Part shown: positions 35,266 to 48,000 of the stretch, piece by piece | Layout: each line of letters begins with the position of its first letter | Position numbering within the stretch: the first letter of the stretch is position 1 | Source of the DNA: Candidatus Accumulibacter sp. ACC003 | GTDB taxonomy: Bacteria; Pseudomonadota; Gammaproteobacteria; Burkholderiales; Rhodocyclaceae | Assembly (NCBI RefSeq): GCF_907163085.1 | Contig: NZ_CAJQTX010000011.1 | Coordinates: forward strand, 248,001-312,000 | DNA: 64,000 bases | Direction of reading: 5' to 3' | Translations under genes and position numbers: made by a program | The notes under the pieces: model-generated | The model's database searches: none | What the model was told of the DNA's origin: nothing | Seen by the model: only the letters and a program-made list of their open reading frames with translations

Positions 35266-36062
35266 TTACGGGATTCCTTGCTGCGGTCGAATACGCACGC
35301 TGCTTGGTCGACCTGGGTAGGGGGATTGTGGTGAGCTGTCGGCAGCCGCGTGCAGTCAGCTGTTCGTCGCTGCGCTTGACCAATCTGCGGCACCTGCGCT
35401 CGGCGTTTGGCCAGCGGCGGTCGCGGTGGCATTGGCGGTTTCCTGCCGCCGCACAGATTGTTACGCTGGTTGCAGCGGCGTCGCGGTGCTCGTCGGCGAG
35501 GCCAACGAGAAGCTGCCACAGCAAGCGATACGGCTGCTTACGGCAGCGGGCGGTCGTCTGGCGGCGACGTTTGCCGACACCCCGCTCGCCGCCGCCGGTA
35601 CGTCCCGCAAGCAATCGATTTTCGCCTGTAGCAGGCCGCATTTCGACCACGCGCGTCGGGCCGATGAGTTTGAGCCGGCGCCCCAGGGCGGCGGCCTGCA
35701 GGACGTGCTGCTCGCACGTGCAGGTAGTAACCGAGTCAGCGCAGCTTGACAGATCGCCACCGTGACAGAACTTGAAGCCGTCGACCATAGCTGGTCGAGC
35801 AAGCATCGTCAAACGGCGCGATCCGCTTTCGGCCGTGAAGCATGCTCTCCGACCGGTTGCTGCGCGCGGCCAGGCGCAGGAGTTCGACGCACAGCTGCTC
35901 GGGTACGCTTGTGCTACGACTGGCCAGGCGCCGGCGGTTGGCATGGATGACGTAACGCCAGCGCTAGGGAACGCTCATGACGTGCCGATACACAGCGCCA
36001 GCGACGGTCATCAAGGTCACGAGCGCTGGAGCATGCCGCGAGCACTCGCCTCGCGCATTGCA
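35266..36062. other. Intergenic region without a supported gene
   Basis: About 800 bases between the thiolase gene and the 3' end of the giant gene. Several open frames of 60-230 codons exist on both strands, as expected at this GC content. None shows a recognisable domain, consistent start or ribosome-binding site. No clear terminator follows the giant-gene stop at 36063. Confidence 0.5.
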
Positions 36063-39000
36063 TCAGCGGTCGATCCTGATCTGCCAGCTGGGCAGTTCGG
36101 CGGGCTTCCTGTTCTTGCTGTGGCCGCCGAGGAACTCGGCCAGCCACTTGCTTGGCGAGACGACAGGGCCGCTGAAACATGCCGGTTTGGCACCGCTCCA
36201 GTCGATCTTCGCCGGCGGTGCGCTCTGCCCGCCGTGCTTGTTCTCGATGTGGCGTAAGTCGCTCGCCTGGCGAGCGGCGAGTGCAGCGGCGGCACCTGCG
36301 CCGCTGGCGACCTGGCAGATGCCGCTGGCGGGCGCGAAGCGCACCGTAAAACGCTGCTCGACGCGGCCACCGTGGCCGTCGTCGGCCTCGAGTCGGAAGG
36401 TATGGCTGCCGGCCTGGGGCGCAGCCCAGGCGAGCACGCCGCTGGCCGCATCGACGCGCGCGCCGGCTGGAGCGTCGAGCAGGCGGTAAGTCAGCGCATC
36501 ACCGTCTTCATCGCCGGCGCGCGCCCGGTAGACGAAGGGCCGTGACGCCAGCGTCAAGCCCCGGCCCTTGATCAGCGCGTCGTCGAAATCGCCTGCACCG
36601 CCAAAGAGCAGGTCTTCCCAGGCCAGAGTCAGGCTGCCGTCTGGCTGCAGCCTGACGCGCAGGTGGTCGGAGCGATCGGGATTAGCAGCCTGGATCGAGA
36701 AGAAGGCCAGCGGACCCCGGCCGATCGCGTTGGCCGCATTGTGGTTTTGCCATTGCGTCCGGCTGGCGTCCTGGACGAGGTAGAAAGCGACGTACTGCCC
36801 GCTGGGAAGAACCAGCGCGGCCTGCTCGCCCGGCCTGGCGTCGCTGGCGAAGACGAGCGTGGCGCGGCTATCGGCGAGCGCCGCGGCGGCATAGCCGGCA
36901 TCGCCCGGAAGCCGATTGCCGATGCGGCCGTCGGCGTCGTCGACCCGGTACACGCCGATTTCGTTGGCGTACGCGGCGCGGCGAATCGTCCAGCTGAAGG
37001 AAAGCGTGGTGGCCGTACCGGCCGTGCCGGCGACCGTGAAAACGCTCGCTGGCAGGCCGTCGTGCACATCGAACGAAGTCGGCGGCGTCGTCTGCCACTG
37101 CGGCGGGTGCTTGGCCGGCGTGATCGTCAGATAGACGCTTGCCGTCGCCGTCAGCGTGCCGTCGGAGACCGTGAAAGTGAAGCGGTCGCTGCCGCTGAAG
37201 CGCGCCTGCGGGACGTAGGTCCAGGTCCCTTCGGAGTTGCGCGCGACGCTTCCGTGCGCGGCCGCGCCGAGCCGCCAGCTTAGCGTGTCGCCGTCGACGT
37301 CGCCGACCAGTGCCGCCAGATCGATGTCAACGCGGCTCCCCTGCGGCAGCGTCAAGTGCGCATCGCGCGCCAGTGGCGCGTCGTTGACCGGCCAGACGGT
37401 GACCGTTTGCTCGGCGCGGCGGCTGGCGTGCGCCTGATTGGCCTGCTCGGTCGTCGTGGCGAGCACCGTCAGCACGAAGCGGCCGTGCGCGTCGGGGGGC
37501 GGCGTGAAGTACAGTTGCTCGAGATTCCAGCCGCTGATATCGACGCGGCCGCTGCCCTCCCCATGGTGCTCATCGGCGGCGTCGCCGGTGGCGGTGAAGC
37601 GCTTGCTTCCATCGCTCAGCGTGGCACCCGCCGGCAGACCGCTGATGACAATCGCCAGCGTCTCCGAGCCGTCGGTATCGAGCAGCGCGGCGTCGATCGC
37701 CGGCAGGCGGATAGCGGTGTCTTCGTCGCCGCTGGCGGTCGGCAGCGTTTCGCTGAGCGCGATGTCGTCGATCATCAGGCCGCTGTCCCTGATCGGCCTG
37801 GGCGTCGCCTCGGCGGCGATGCGCAGCGTCTGCGTGCCGCCGCTAGCGATGAACTGAACGCTATAGGTCTGCCAGGCAAGCCCCTCGATCGGGCTGGGGC
37901 TGGCGACGGAAGCGATCGGCTGCCCATCGACCATGATCCCGACGCGCGCCTGCTCGGCGCCGTAGCCGGGCACGCCAGCCAGGTCGAAAGACAGCGTGTA
38001 GCGCGCGCCAGCGACGGTTTCGAGCTTGCGCTCGATGGCCTGCGTCGGGTAGCGGCTACCGCCGGCGTAGGTCAGTTGCAACCAGTAGAAACCATTGCCA
38101 GGCGCCGCGGCGATCGCTCGCGGCCGGCCAGTGGCATCGGCAATAAGGTTGCCGGTGTGCCAGGCCTTGATGCCGCTGGCGGCACTGGCACTCGGCTCGC
38201 CGAGCAGCCGCCAGCCCTCGAGTTCGCCCGCCTTGACGAATGTCGCACCCGGCCAGGCGTTGCCGATGCTCTCCCAGCCGGTGCGAAAGACCTCGCGTGC
38301 CGCGGCCTCGGCGACCGACAGCTTCGGCGCGTCGGCCAGCGGCGTGACGACGAGCCGTACGGTGGCCACCGCCGAGCGTGCCTGGCCATCGTCGGCGAGG
38401 TAAGTGAAGGTGTCTTCGCCGCTCCAGTTGGCGTCCGGCGTGTAGATCAAGCGCTGCTCGTCGTCTCGCGTCAGTGTGCCGTGCGCCGCCGGGCTGACGA
38501 CGAGAACGCTCAGCGCGTCGCCGTCGACGTCGTCATCGTTGGCGAGCAGATCAAGGACGATGCGGTCGTCTTCGGCCAGCGTCGCGTCATCGTCGGCAGC
38601 GACCGGGGCATCGTTCACCGCCTTGACCGTGATCCGCAGCACGCTCTCGGTGCTCAGCTCGCCGTCACTGACACGCCAGACAAAGCTGTCCTGGCCATTG
38701 AAGTCTGGCGCCGGGCGGTAGCTGATCGTGCCGTCGGCCCAGCCGCTCAGTGTGCCGTGCTGGGGGCTCTCGGTGACAAACTGCAAGGCGTCGCCGTCGA
38801 CGTCGCTGGCGTCGGCGAGAAGGTCGAGCACGACCTCGCTGTCTTCGTCGAGCGCGACACTGCGCGCGACGATGGTCGGCGCGTCGTTGACCGGCGTGAC
38901 GGTCACGCTGACGGTGGCGACGGCGGACTCGACGCCGTCGCCGCGCAAGCGATACGTGAAGCGATCGTCGCCATACCAGTTGGCGTGCGGACGGTAGCTG

Positions 39001-42000
39001 AAGCGGCCGTCGGCGTCGACCGTCAGCTCGCCGTGCGCCGGGCCATCGACCACCACGGGCCAAACGCCGGGCCGATCGGCGCCGACGTCGTTGCTCACGA
39101 CATCGAGCGTCAGCGCCGTATCTTCAGCGGTGCTGGCGTTGTCGTCGTGCGCTTCGAGCACGGTGCTGGCGAGCTGCAGCTGAGTGATCGTGACCTGGCT
39201 GCTGCTCGCCGCGGCGCCGCGGCCAAAGCCGATCAGGTCGAAAACGAGGTTGACGACCGTGCCGGCGGCGATCCCGGCGAGGTCGACGACGATCGAGCGG
39301 CTGCCATCCGGGTGGCTGGTCATCGTCACGTCGTCGGCGAGGTAGGCGCGGCCATCGGCCTGCATATTGAGGATCGCGTCGCTGCCGGCCAGGCCGGTCG
39401 AGGCGAATAGCGACAGGCCGCTATTGGCATCGATCAGCGCGACCTCGAAAGCGTCGTCGGGGGCGGCGTTGGTGTCGTCGAGGGCGATGCCGCTCAAGGT
39501 GAAGGACAGCAAGCGGTCGTGGGCGCCGACGACGAAAGCCTGGTTGAGGCGGGTCTGCGTCGCTGCACTTTCCTTGAGCGTCGCGCTGCCCTGGGCAAAG
39601 CGCACGTCGCCGGTGGTCGACCAGCCGCTGCCGTCGCTGAAGCTTGCGTTCTCCAGTGTGAGATTGGCGGCGATGTCGAATTGAGCGACGCCCGAACGCT
39701 CGTCGTCGCTCCTCCAGGGCGTCGGATCCGATTGGCGGAGGCGGCTGCTGCGCACGCTAGCCAGAGAACGGCTCAGCGGCAGCGGCGCGCCGGGCGGCGT
39801 CGACGGGTCGTAAGGGAGCGGCACCGATCCGGTGCCGAGGAGCAGGCCACCCAGAGCAGCGGCTTCGCCGGCAGACGGCAGACGACGGACGCCGGGAAGC
39901 AGCGTCGACGCCATCAGGTCGTGACTGTTGGCGCTGTGCTCCAGACCAACGACATGGCCGTATTCGTGCAACAGGACGGTAAGCATGTCCATCCGGCCGT
40001 CGGCTTCCGACCCGGGCCTGGCGATCCACTCCAGCGGGTCGCTGGTGGGGAGGAATTCGGCGTTGTCGGTCGGCGTGAGGTCGATGAACCAACCGTAACC
40101 CGCGGCGGTGGGGGAGAGGGTGATGGTGGCGTTTTGGGACTCAACGGCGGTGTAGCCCACTGCCGCAGAAGGGAGGTCCGTAAAGCGGACGATGGTCTCA
40201 GCGCTATTCCTTTGCGATGCAGCCGAGGATTCGACAACAGAAATTGGCCAGTACAGCTTGGGGCAGTACTTACGGCCGATTTTTTCGCCCAGAGTAAGGT
40301 AGTCCTCGTAGCTCTCTCTCGTGACCTTCAGGTGATACCGTAGTTCTAATTCAACTGAGTCCTTGGTTCGCTGGTCAACCCCCGTAACAACAACAGTAAC
40401 CTCGTCTACGCCGACATAGTTTCTGTCAGGTTCGTATCGCAAGTCGTTGATGGTCTTGTGGGCCTTATACTCAACCAGCTTGCCGTGCTTGGGTGACTTA
40501 ACAACGGCAAATGCATTTTTATAGATATTCAGGTCGGGTCGGCTCGGGTGGTCGAAAAGACCAATGTCACTTGCTGCTGTGCTAATATCGAGTTCGTAGA
40601 ATACGCTGCCGTGTCGCGCGTGATCCCATGCAGCTCGGGTTGATGGCATAAATCTACATAGACCATAAGTGGCACGAATATCGGCCTCGTCGTCCCCTTG
40701 AAAATTCGTGGAGCCAGCATGCCTTTGTTGTACGGCCTGCGCGTCAGCGTAGATACTAAATGCTAGGTCGACAGGCGGCAGGTAGATCATTTTGCTCCCC
40801 CCTTCGTGATCCGAGAGTGTGGTCGTCGATTGCTCGAAAAACCTTGTTCTATTGATGATGGGCTCGGACGGCAAGTTCGATTTCAAATCGTCAGGTGCCA
40901 CAAGGCGTCGGGCGCTTCCATTTTCAATTTGCGTCAGCGTGCGTTTGTTCAGAATAATGCCGATGTAGTCCTCGTAGCCACGTGCATTGCTGGCTACGAG
41001 TCCTAATCTGTCGAGCGCCGAACGCATGCTTTCATAAGGATTACCTTCCGCATATGCCTTGTTGCTAAACTCGTTGAAGTATTTCCATCTGTCCTTCGCA
41101 CCCGCTTGGCCTGCTCCGTTAACGGCTTTGGTGACTTCGAGATATTTTGCTTCGCTATAGGCGCCGAACAATCCTACTGAATCTGCTTTGTTATTTATAT
41201 TTCTTTTATTCCAATACCACCCGGCTGAATAAGCTGCAACGCCAATGTTGCTAGCAATCAATTCATGGTTTTTGGCCACGGACGTGCTTGACGGTAAATC
41301 AATCTTGGGTTTGTTTTCCAAAAACTCGATGAAGCCATCATAGACATCAGATCCGGTCAGTTGGATGAGTCCTCGCCCGATGTAGTCCCATATTTTTTTA
41401 CTATCCCTAGTATACCCTGAAGCACCATTTCCGTAGTCCGTAGAGTAGACGCGATTGGCAAAGGCCTTCTCGTAGTTGATCCACGCATCCTGGCTGCTTC
41501 CTGCCGCGGGGAGGTTGTCGTCGATGTAGGCCTTGGCATTTTCGTCAGCGTTCCGCCCTTTTTCGCGATACTTATCATTAACGGCACCCTCGGCTGCGCT
41601 GTATGTGAATGACGCAGTAAATAATCGGCTCACCCTTGTAGCATTTCTATGCCTTAGGTCCTCGCGCAAAGTGGTAAAGCTGGTTTCCTGTTTTGACTGT
41701 GCCAGGAAGGCTGCAATGCGCTGCGGCGTGTTGATACTGAATTCGTTCCAGGCGTACTCTATCAACGCTGGGGCTATGCCACTAATAGTGCCTTTGCCCA
41801 ACGCGGCTTGGTCGAGTTTTGCGCCAATATTCAGGCCCAGACCACCTAGTCTCACATCGGCAGCGGCTATAAGACCTTTGTCTTGTGTGCCATTTCCGAA
41901 TAGGGCGTATTGAATGCGCTTCTTCTCGGCGGCGCTTGTTCCTGATTGTACGCTCGTTCCAATCTCTTCCCAAGAGCCGTTTGCTGCGACATCATCTGCC

Positions 42001-45000
42001 AGTGTTGATGAATAAACGGCAAAAAAGTCACGGAGGGCCTGGTCTTGGCGGTTATCGCCGCGAGCGTTCGCTAAGACTGTTCCAGCAGTCTTTGTGACAG
42101 CGTTGTAATTATTCAAGTTTGGATTTCGCAGTAGGTTGGACAAGGCTAAGGCGTTGTTATAATCCCAAATCTTGTTTTGATAAGCGCTTTTCCCAGCGCT
42201 TGCGATTACGGACGGAGGGATGTTTGTCGTAAGGCCGGTGACGATGTCTCGGTCGTCAACACGAGTTCGGTTGGGCTTGGATACGTACTCCTCGTTGATT
42301 CCCAGGTTTAGCATGGCTCCGAGGGAGCCAGTTCCGTTGAACCACAGCGAATGCGGCCTGGCTTGCGCGGTCGCGGTGGCTTGAGCGGCGAGCATCAGGT
42401 CAAACACCCAACTGGTACCCATGGCCTCGGTTGGCTTTTTCTGATCGGTTTTGTCCACCCAGCCGACGAGTTGCTGCCTCCCTGATGGGAAGAAGTTCAG
42501 CCAATGCGGCGCGTTGTAGGCGCTCAGCCAGGCCAGGTCGTCGGGTGACAGGATGACAGGCGGAAGTCGCTCGGTGACGGGCTTCATTTTACCTTTGACC
42601 TTGACCTCTTTGGTCACGGTGTCCTTGTAGTCGGTCTCGCCTTCGACGATCTGGGCAAATTGTCGCAAGGCGATGCGTTCCGCGTCGTCGATGCTGCCGT
42701 TGACCGTGATTTCGCCCTTCTGGTTGATCGGGGATAGGCCGAAGCCAAGGTACTTCAACCTTTGCTCTGTCCGCCACACGTCGAGCAGGCTGTTCTGGCC
42801 GTCTTTCGCTGCATTGACGGGGCCAGCGGGCTCGAACGCGTGATACCCCGGGTTGTTCAGCGGCCGATCGCCAAACAAGACCGTCTCGGGCGCTTTCTGG
42901 TAGTCGACGACGCGCAGTTTCAGCAGCAGGCGCTTTTCCGGGTCGTCCTGGTCGAAGCCCTTGAGCGTAATCGTGATATCGCCCGAGGGCAGGTTCTTGC
43001 CCATGCGCAGCTGATCAACATCGACGATCGGCGCCAGAAAGATGACGCCGCTGTTGCGCAGCGTCTTCTTGCCCTGGTCGGTGTTGACCGCCTGCAGGCC
43101 CTTGTACGTTTTCTCGGTCGCCGCGGCGACCGAAGCGAAGCCGTCCTGGCGTTCGGCGGTCAGCAGGAATCCAGTGGCGTCCTTGACGACTTGCGCCGCG
43201 CCGCTGACCTCGATGTTGTCCCAGGTGACGCCGAGGTCGGCGTCCTTGACGTTGGCGAGGGTGCTGGCGTATTGGTCGCGGATGAGCTTGAAGAGGTCCA
43301 CGCGGGCGATGTCGCCGTAGTTCAATTCGGGGACTTTGTGGTCTGCGTCGGGCTCGATGCCGGTCTTGAGGAAGAGGCCGCCGTCGACCGGCGCCGTGAA
43401 CTCGACGGCATCGGGTTTCAGCAATGCGCTGGCGGCGATCCCGAATATCCAGCCGGAAGTCAGTTTCTGGCTACTGGCGAGGTCGAATTTACTCGGCGTG
43501 ACGACTTGCGTCGTGACGCCGTCGATGCGTTCGCGATCGATCGGCAGCGGCCGTGGCGACGCGTGCCTGGCGAGCGAATTTCTTTCGGCGGCGGCAAGCA
43601 GCTGTTCCAGATCCCAGACCAGTAGGCCGCTCGCCGACGGTGGTTCGCCAATCGTCGGCCAGTAGCGGATGTCGGCCCACAGCGTCTGGCCGGCGTCGCT
43701 GACCTGCAGACGAGAGATGTTGGCGTCGATGATTGGCGACGTCGCACCGAGGTATTCGGGACTGGCGCCGAAGGGGTCCTTGACGACGCCGATCTTGCCG
43801 CCCATTTGTCGGACGCCGTTCTGCGGGTCGTCGAGGGCGTAGAGTGGATCGACGAAGTCGAAAAAGTAGTCGGCGACCAGCGCGTAGTCGATGCCGTTTC
43901 GGGAAACGACCAACGCCGGCGATTGCGCGCGCTGGATGTTCAACTGGTAGCTGGCGTCGAGGTGGCTCAGGCCGGGCAGCATAGCCGACAGCACGAGCTG
44001 TCGGAACGTTGTCGTTCCATCGAGCGCGCCGCTATCGCTCAGCCCGACGCTCACCGTCGCCAGTCCCGCGTTACGGTCGAGGGCGTTGCTCAGCAGCAGG
44101 CGCAGCGCGTTGCCCTTGATGCCGGCAGAAGAAATGAACTGCGGCCCCTGACCCTGCGGCGTCGGGATGTCTACCAACACGAAAGCATCGGCGCCGCTGA
44201 CAGCGAGACGTCCGTGCTTTTCAAGGAGTCGGTCGAGGTCGACGATGAAGACCTTGCCGCCGTCGGGTTGAGCACGTTCCGCCGAAACGCCGAGATCCCT
44301 CTGGCTGGCGGTGACCGCCAGGTAGGAGTGGACGCCGTGGCTGACCGCCAGGTCGATATAGCCGTAGGGCGCGTTTTGCCCACTGACCGCCGCCGGCAGG
44401 TCGATTTGCTCGATGGCCAGGAAGTTGCTGGCGGTTTCGTCAATGTTCACGCGCAACAGGCGATAAGCGCCACGCGCGTCGTAATAGCCGCCTTCGGCGA
44501 CGTACAGCGATTGCCCGGAGACGGCGAGGCTGCTGACGTTGGCGGTGCCGACGCTGAAGGTCGCCGCGAGCTGCATCGTCGCGGTATCGATGACGTGAAT
44601 GTCGCCGCCCATTCCGGCGACGTACATTAAGCGGTTATCGAGGCTGAAGGCAATCTGGTCGGTCTTGCTGCCGTTGACGACCCCGGCACGGCCGTCGCGA
44701 CTCGGGTATTCGATTTCCTTGACGACCGCGCCGCCTCTGAAGATCCGGATGACGTGGTCTTGCGTGACGACGCTGAAGACGCTTTGGCCTTCGATCGTGA
44801 CGCGGGCGGCGTCGCCGTCGGCCAGCCAACGCATCGCTCCGGGAACGGCCGGATCCAGCGTTTGCAGCAGGCGCTGGACGGTCAGCGTATGCACGCCCAG
44901 CGCGATGTTCTTGGGAAGGTCGAGGTCGAGCGTTGCGCTGCTCGCGCCGGCGGCAACTGCTTCGAGATCGAGCAGCTTCTGCCACACGCGCAGGCCGTCG

Positions 45001-48000
45001 TGCCGCGCGCCCTGTTCGTCTTTCCAGCTCTCAGAGCTGGCTTTGCCGAGCGGGTCGACGGTCAGCCGATCTGGTGAGATCCACACCCTGAGTGCCACCG
45101 GCTGCGCCGGCATTCCTGCGGCCGTGTTGGGCTGCAACTGCTCGAGCGTTAGCCGCAGCTTGCCCGAGCTGAGCACCTGGACCGCGCTGATCCGGGGTGA
45201 CGACGCATCGTCGGCGTTCGGCGAGGCGCCATTGGCTGATTCGATGGTCAGCGTCAGGTCGCCGTCGGCGATAGTCTTCTGCACCGGAACGACCTGGTAC
45301 ACGCCGCCAGAGTCTACGCAAATGGCGAATACATCGGACAGCCCGGCGAGGCTGCCTATGAGCCCGCTGGCCGCGCTGGCTCCCGACAGCCCGTTGCCCG
45401 CCAGGCCGCCGGACATCGATATGGCCAGCGAATCCATCATCAGCGCAAAAACATTGATCGCCGAGCCGCGCACAGTGACGGCGCCGGTCTGGCTGTTGAT
45501 GGCGCTCTTGACGCACAGCAGATCGCCGGAGGCGCTGATGCCGCTATACGGCGGGCTGGCGGTGCGGGCGACGAGTTGGCCGTCGGCGTTGGTGCCGACG
45601 AAGCCGTTGTCGACCAGCCACCAGATGTCGTGCAGCTGGCCGTTGACGTCGGGCGCCGTACCGCGCCGCAGGAAAAGGACTTCGTCGCCGACCTGAACGC
45701 CGGCGTCGTCCTGCAGCGTGATCGCCAGCTGGACGGGCAGGGTGCTGTTCTCTTCGCCGATCTCGAGGTGGAAGGCGGCGAGAGCTTGCACGATTGCCGG
45801 AGCTGGTGCGGCGAGGCCGGTCGCCGCTTCGATGTTCGCCAGCTCGATCCGCCGGATGCTGACTAGCGCGTCCGCAGGCAAGGCGCCGGCACCAATCATC
45901 ACCGTTTCGCCGGAAGCCGCCTGGACGACGCCACCCTGGTCGGCGGCGATCTGGATCCCGGCGGGCGTCGCGGTCAACGGGTCGTCGTCGGTGAACTGCG
46001 CGGCCTGGACGCTGAGCCGGATGTTGGTCTGGCCGATCGCTTGTTGGCTGAGCTCGCCGTAGTCGTCGACGACGCTCGCCAGATGGACGATCGACAGTGT
46101 CACCTCGCCGGCGCGCAGGGCGCTGATCAGGCCGTCGGCGCTGACCGTCGCGACGCTGGCGTCGGAGACGAAATAACGCGTGCCGCTGTAGACCGCCGGC
46201 GCGGCCGGGATCAGCACTTCGAAGTCCTCGCCGGTGTCCGGGTCGGTGTAGGTTTCGAGCGCCTCCGGAGTGCCGGCGAAGACCGTCTGGCGCGCGTTGT
46301 GGATGTCGATCGGCTGATCGCTGTAGGCGTCGAGGACGTGCACCTTTAACTGTCGCGAGTCGCCGGGAGTCAGCGTTAGCGTCCCGGGGTAGACGTCGGG
46401 CTCGATGGTCGCGGCTTCTTCGTCGGCATAGTTTGAGTAGTCGCTTTCGTCATCGGCGGCGACGTCGAATGGCAGGGGCGCGGCGCGGACGTTCGTTGCC
46501 GCGACGGCCTGGATCAGGCGACCGTCGGCGTGCACGCGCTGGACGATGAGTAGCGCCGGACCGCTGCCGGTGGCGTGGACGAGGTCGCGCGAATCGTCGA
46601 TGCGCAGCGGCATTGGCGCCGTCGCGCCGAGCGTGCCGAGGTCGGCGGCGCTGAGCGTCAGATACGCGTCGTCGGTGATGACGACGCCCAGCTCGTCGGC
46701 GAAGTCGGCGGTGGCGTGCAGCTTCGTGAATTGGCCACTGGCCAGCGTTGGCAGTAGCGCGAGCTGCAGTTGCAGCAAGCTGGCAGCGCTGACGCGTATC
46801 GTCAGTTCGATCGCGGCGCCGGCGGTGAAGCCGTCGTCGGCCTGCAGCGTAACGTTCGCTTCGCCGCTGTAGCCGTCAGCCGGCCTGAAGAGCAGCGTCT
46901 GGCCGTCGGCGGCCAGGCGGGCGTCGCCGTGCGTGCTGCCGAGGATGCGCCAAAAAATCGGGTCGCCTTCGCGGTCTTCGGCGATGCCGCTCAGCGCGCG
47001 GCGGCTGGCGAGTCCGGCGTGCGTCGTGATCGGCGCGCGGCTGTCGGTCGCGACGGGCGCCTGGTTGGCGCGGAAGCCGCTATTGGCGTAGAGCAGTTGG
47101 CGGTCGTGGCTGTCGATCGCACCGTCACCGTCAAGGTCGGCGAGAGTGTTGTTCGCATCGTGCGCGGCCTCGGCTTCCTGCCACGCCTGGCTGTCGATGC
47201 CGTCGACGACGCCGTCGTGATTGACGTCGCCGGCGACGCTGAGGCGCAGTTCGGCATCGCCGACGCCGCGCAGGCGAATGAGTTTGACGCCCGCTTCGCC
47301 GACGCGCAGCAGGCGCGTCACGCGGCCATGGACACTCGCCGTGCCGATCAGCTGCGCGCCGACGACTTCGAGCTCGCCGTCGAGCGGCAGCGTCGTTTCG
47401 AGAGCGATGATTACGGCGCCTGGCGATCCCGGCGTGTGGGCGGTAGACGCCAGCTCGCTGGCGCGGACAGTAAAGGCGATATTGACCGACGCGTCGGCGC
47501 TCAGCGTGCCGCTCCATGTCGCGCCGCCACCACCGCCACCGTCGCTACCCTCGTTCCAGCTCGCGATCGCGCCGAGATTGGCGGTCAGCGCGTCGCTTAG
47601 CGGCTGGCCGGCGGCGTCGTAGGCGATCGGTGTTCCGAGATCGGCGTCGTCGAGTCGGCGGACCACGATCAGCCGGCCGGCGCTGTCGTAGCGGTACGAC
47701 AGCGTGCTGGCGTCGTTGCCGCCGGGCCCAATTGGGAAAGTGATCCGCAGGATGCGGCCGGCGCTGTCGCGCTGGAAGTCGATGCGTTCGCTGACGTCGC
47801 CGCCGACTGCGGCAATGCCGGCGTCCGACACCACGCACATCCGGCCGTCGGCGAAACGCACGCTGTTTATCGTTCCCTGTGCGTCGAGCGTGTAGCGGCT
47901 GCCGTCGGGAGAGGTCAAGGTGTAAGCCGTTGGCACCCACGGCAGGCCGCTGAGCTGTTCGTAAAGGCGATCGCCCTGGCGCTGGAGATTGTCGGCCGCC

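Noticed and set aside
35243-35944. 233-codon minus-strand open frame overlapping the thiolase start
   Set aside because: It overlaps a confident gene start and shows no recognisable domain.
37356-39410. 684-codon plus-strand open frame opposite the cadherin-like repeats
   Set aside because: Same cause: codon structure of the minus-strand gene leaves the opposite frame open; no family resemblance.
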